DNA of 13,774 nucleotides from Candidatus Bathyarchaeota archaeon (GTDB lineage Archaea; Thermoproteota; Bathyarchaeia; Bathyarchaeales; UBA233), in assembly GCA_023488835.1 (NCBI GenBank), contig JAMDCS010000142.1, forward strand, positions 1 to 13,774. Direction: 5' to 3'. The notes below the pieces were generated by a model. That model was not told the DNA's origin and made no database searches. It saw only the letters and a program-made list of their open reading frames with translations. The position numbers and the translations under genes were made by a program. Numbering within the stretch: the stretch's first letter is position 1; each line of letters begins with the position of its first letter. This document shows positions 13,481-13,774 of the stretch, one piece after another.

Positions 13481-13774
13481 AAATTATGGGTTTCTTGTGA
13501 AAGGTTTGGATGTTCCCTATGTCAAATGGAGTTGCTACTGTAACCGCTTTGGTCAAATTCGGGGAGGTGTGGACTCCATTCATGCTTTGCGCCTTCCAAG
13601 ATTTTGTTTTGGCGGTCCACAGTCACTTGAAACGCTGTGTTTGCGGGCTGCCAAAGCCGCTTTAACTGCCTGTTGAAGTTTTTGAAAGACAACTATGACT
13701 TAAAGGGTTTTTGGTTGATGAACACACCAAGGGTCCTCGGCTAAATAGTCACTTTTTATCTCAGCTTAGACTCC
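13481..13774. other. Right-edge region without a supported gene
   Basis: No confident gene was found. The middle (about 13550-13680) is richer in G+C than other gaps in the window and contains short open frames on both strands: a GTG-started 59-codon plus-strand frame (13497-13676), a 48-codon ATG frame (13519 onward), and a minus-strand frame reading QKLQQAVKAALAARKH with no start codon. None looks convincing. TGTGGAC (13568-13574) and GTCCACA (13615-13621) could pair as a 7-bp stem, so a structured RNA is possible. No tRNA, C/D box RNA or RNase P signature was seen. Confidence 0.35.

Noticed and set aside
13497..13676. 59-codon GTG-started plus-strand frame
   Set aside because: Cysteine-rich, unnatural composition, no recognised domain, and competing frames on both strands.
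13716..13774. Possible C/D box RNA (TGATGA at 13716)
   Set aside because: No CTGA D box or C'/D' pair follows before the window ends.

Overview
The window looks like chromosomal archaeal DNA. It carries an Orc1/Cdc6 initiator, the small subunit of the archaeal D-family DNA polymerase, an AbrB-PhoU fusion and an archaeal-length adenosylhomocysteinase. TATA-like boxes and GGAGGTG-type ribosome binding sites precede several genes. PolD together with a zinc-ribbon protein and small membrane protein of the style common in Thaumarchaeota and Bathyarchaeia suggests a mesophilic TACK archaeon, most likely Bathyarchaeia. That placement is inference from gene content, not phylogeny. No transposons, CRISPR arrays, rRNA or tRNA genes were seen.

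Left part (1-3.9 kb): a replication-origin module. A partial minus-strand gene runs off the left edge. An approximately 800-base AT-rich intergenic region follows, then orc1/cdc6 (plus strand), which converges on the PolD small subunit (minus strand) with one base between the stop codons. The intergenic region holds three copies of an ORB-like initiator site in +,-,+ orientation, a dense cluster of ten TTCAC/GTGAA pentamers, segments of about 78% AT, and a G/T-rich strand. This is the strongest candidate here for a functional system: a chromosomal origin beside its own initiator gene and a replicative polymerase subunit.

Middle part (4.1-10.4 kb): mostly single genes with their own promoters. 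They are an AbrB-PhoU regulator, pyrE, a possible 37-residue antisense gene not predicted by length cut-offs, an APH-fold kinase, a PHP phosphoesterase and a P-loop kinase in a two-gene minus-strand unit, adenosylhomocysteinase, and a small two-helix membrane protein. The APH-like and P-loop kinases belong to two families that are often fused in bacteria; here they are separate genes flanking the PHP gene.

Right part (10.5-13.4 kb): a minus-strand series, in transcription order an MgtE/SLC41-like permease, a duplicated PhoU-TrkA_C protein that probably regulates it, and a zinc-ribbon protein. The zinc-ribbon gene has no ordinary start codon upstream of its first two cysteines; one extra G in a G5 run would explain this. 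The last approximately 340 bases contain no gene I can support.
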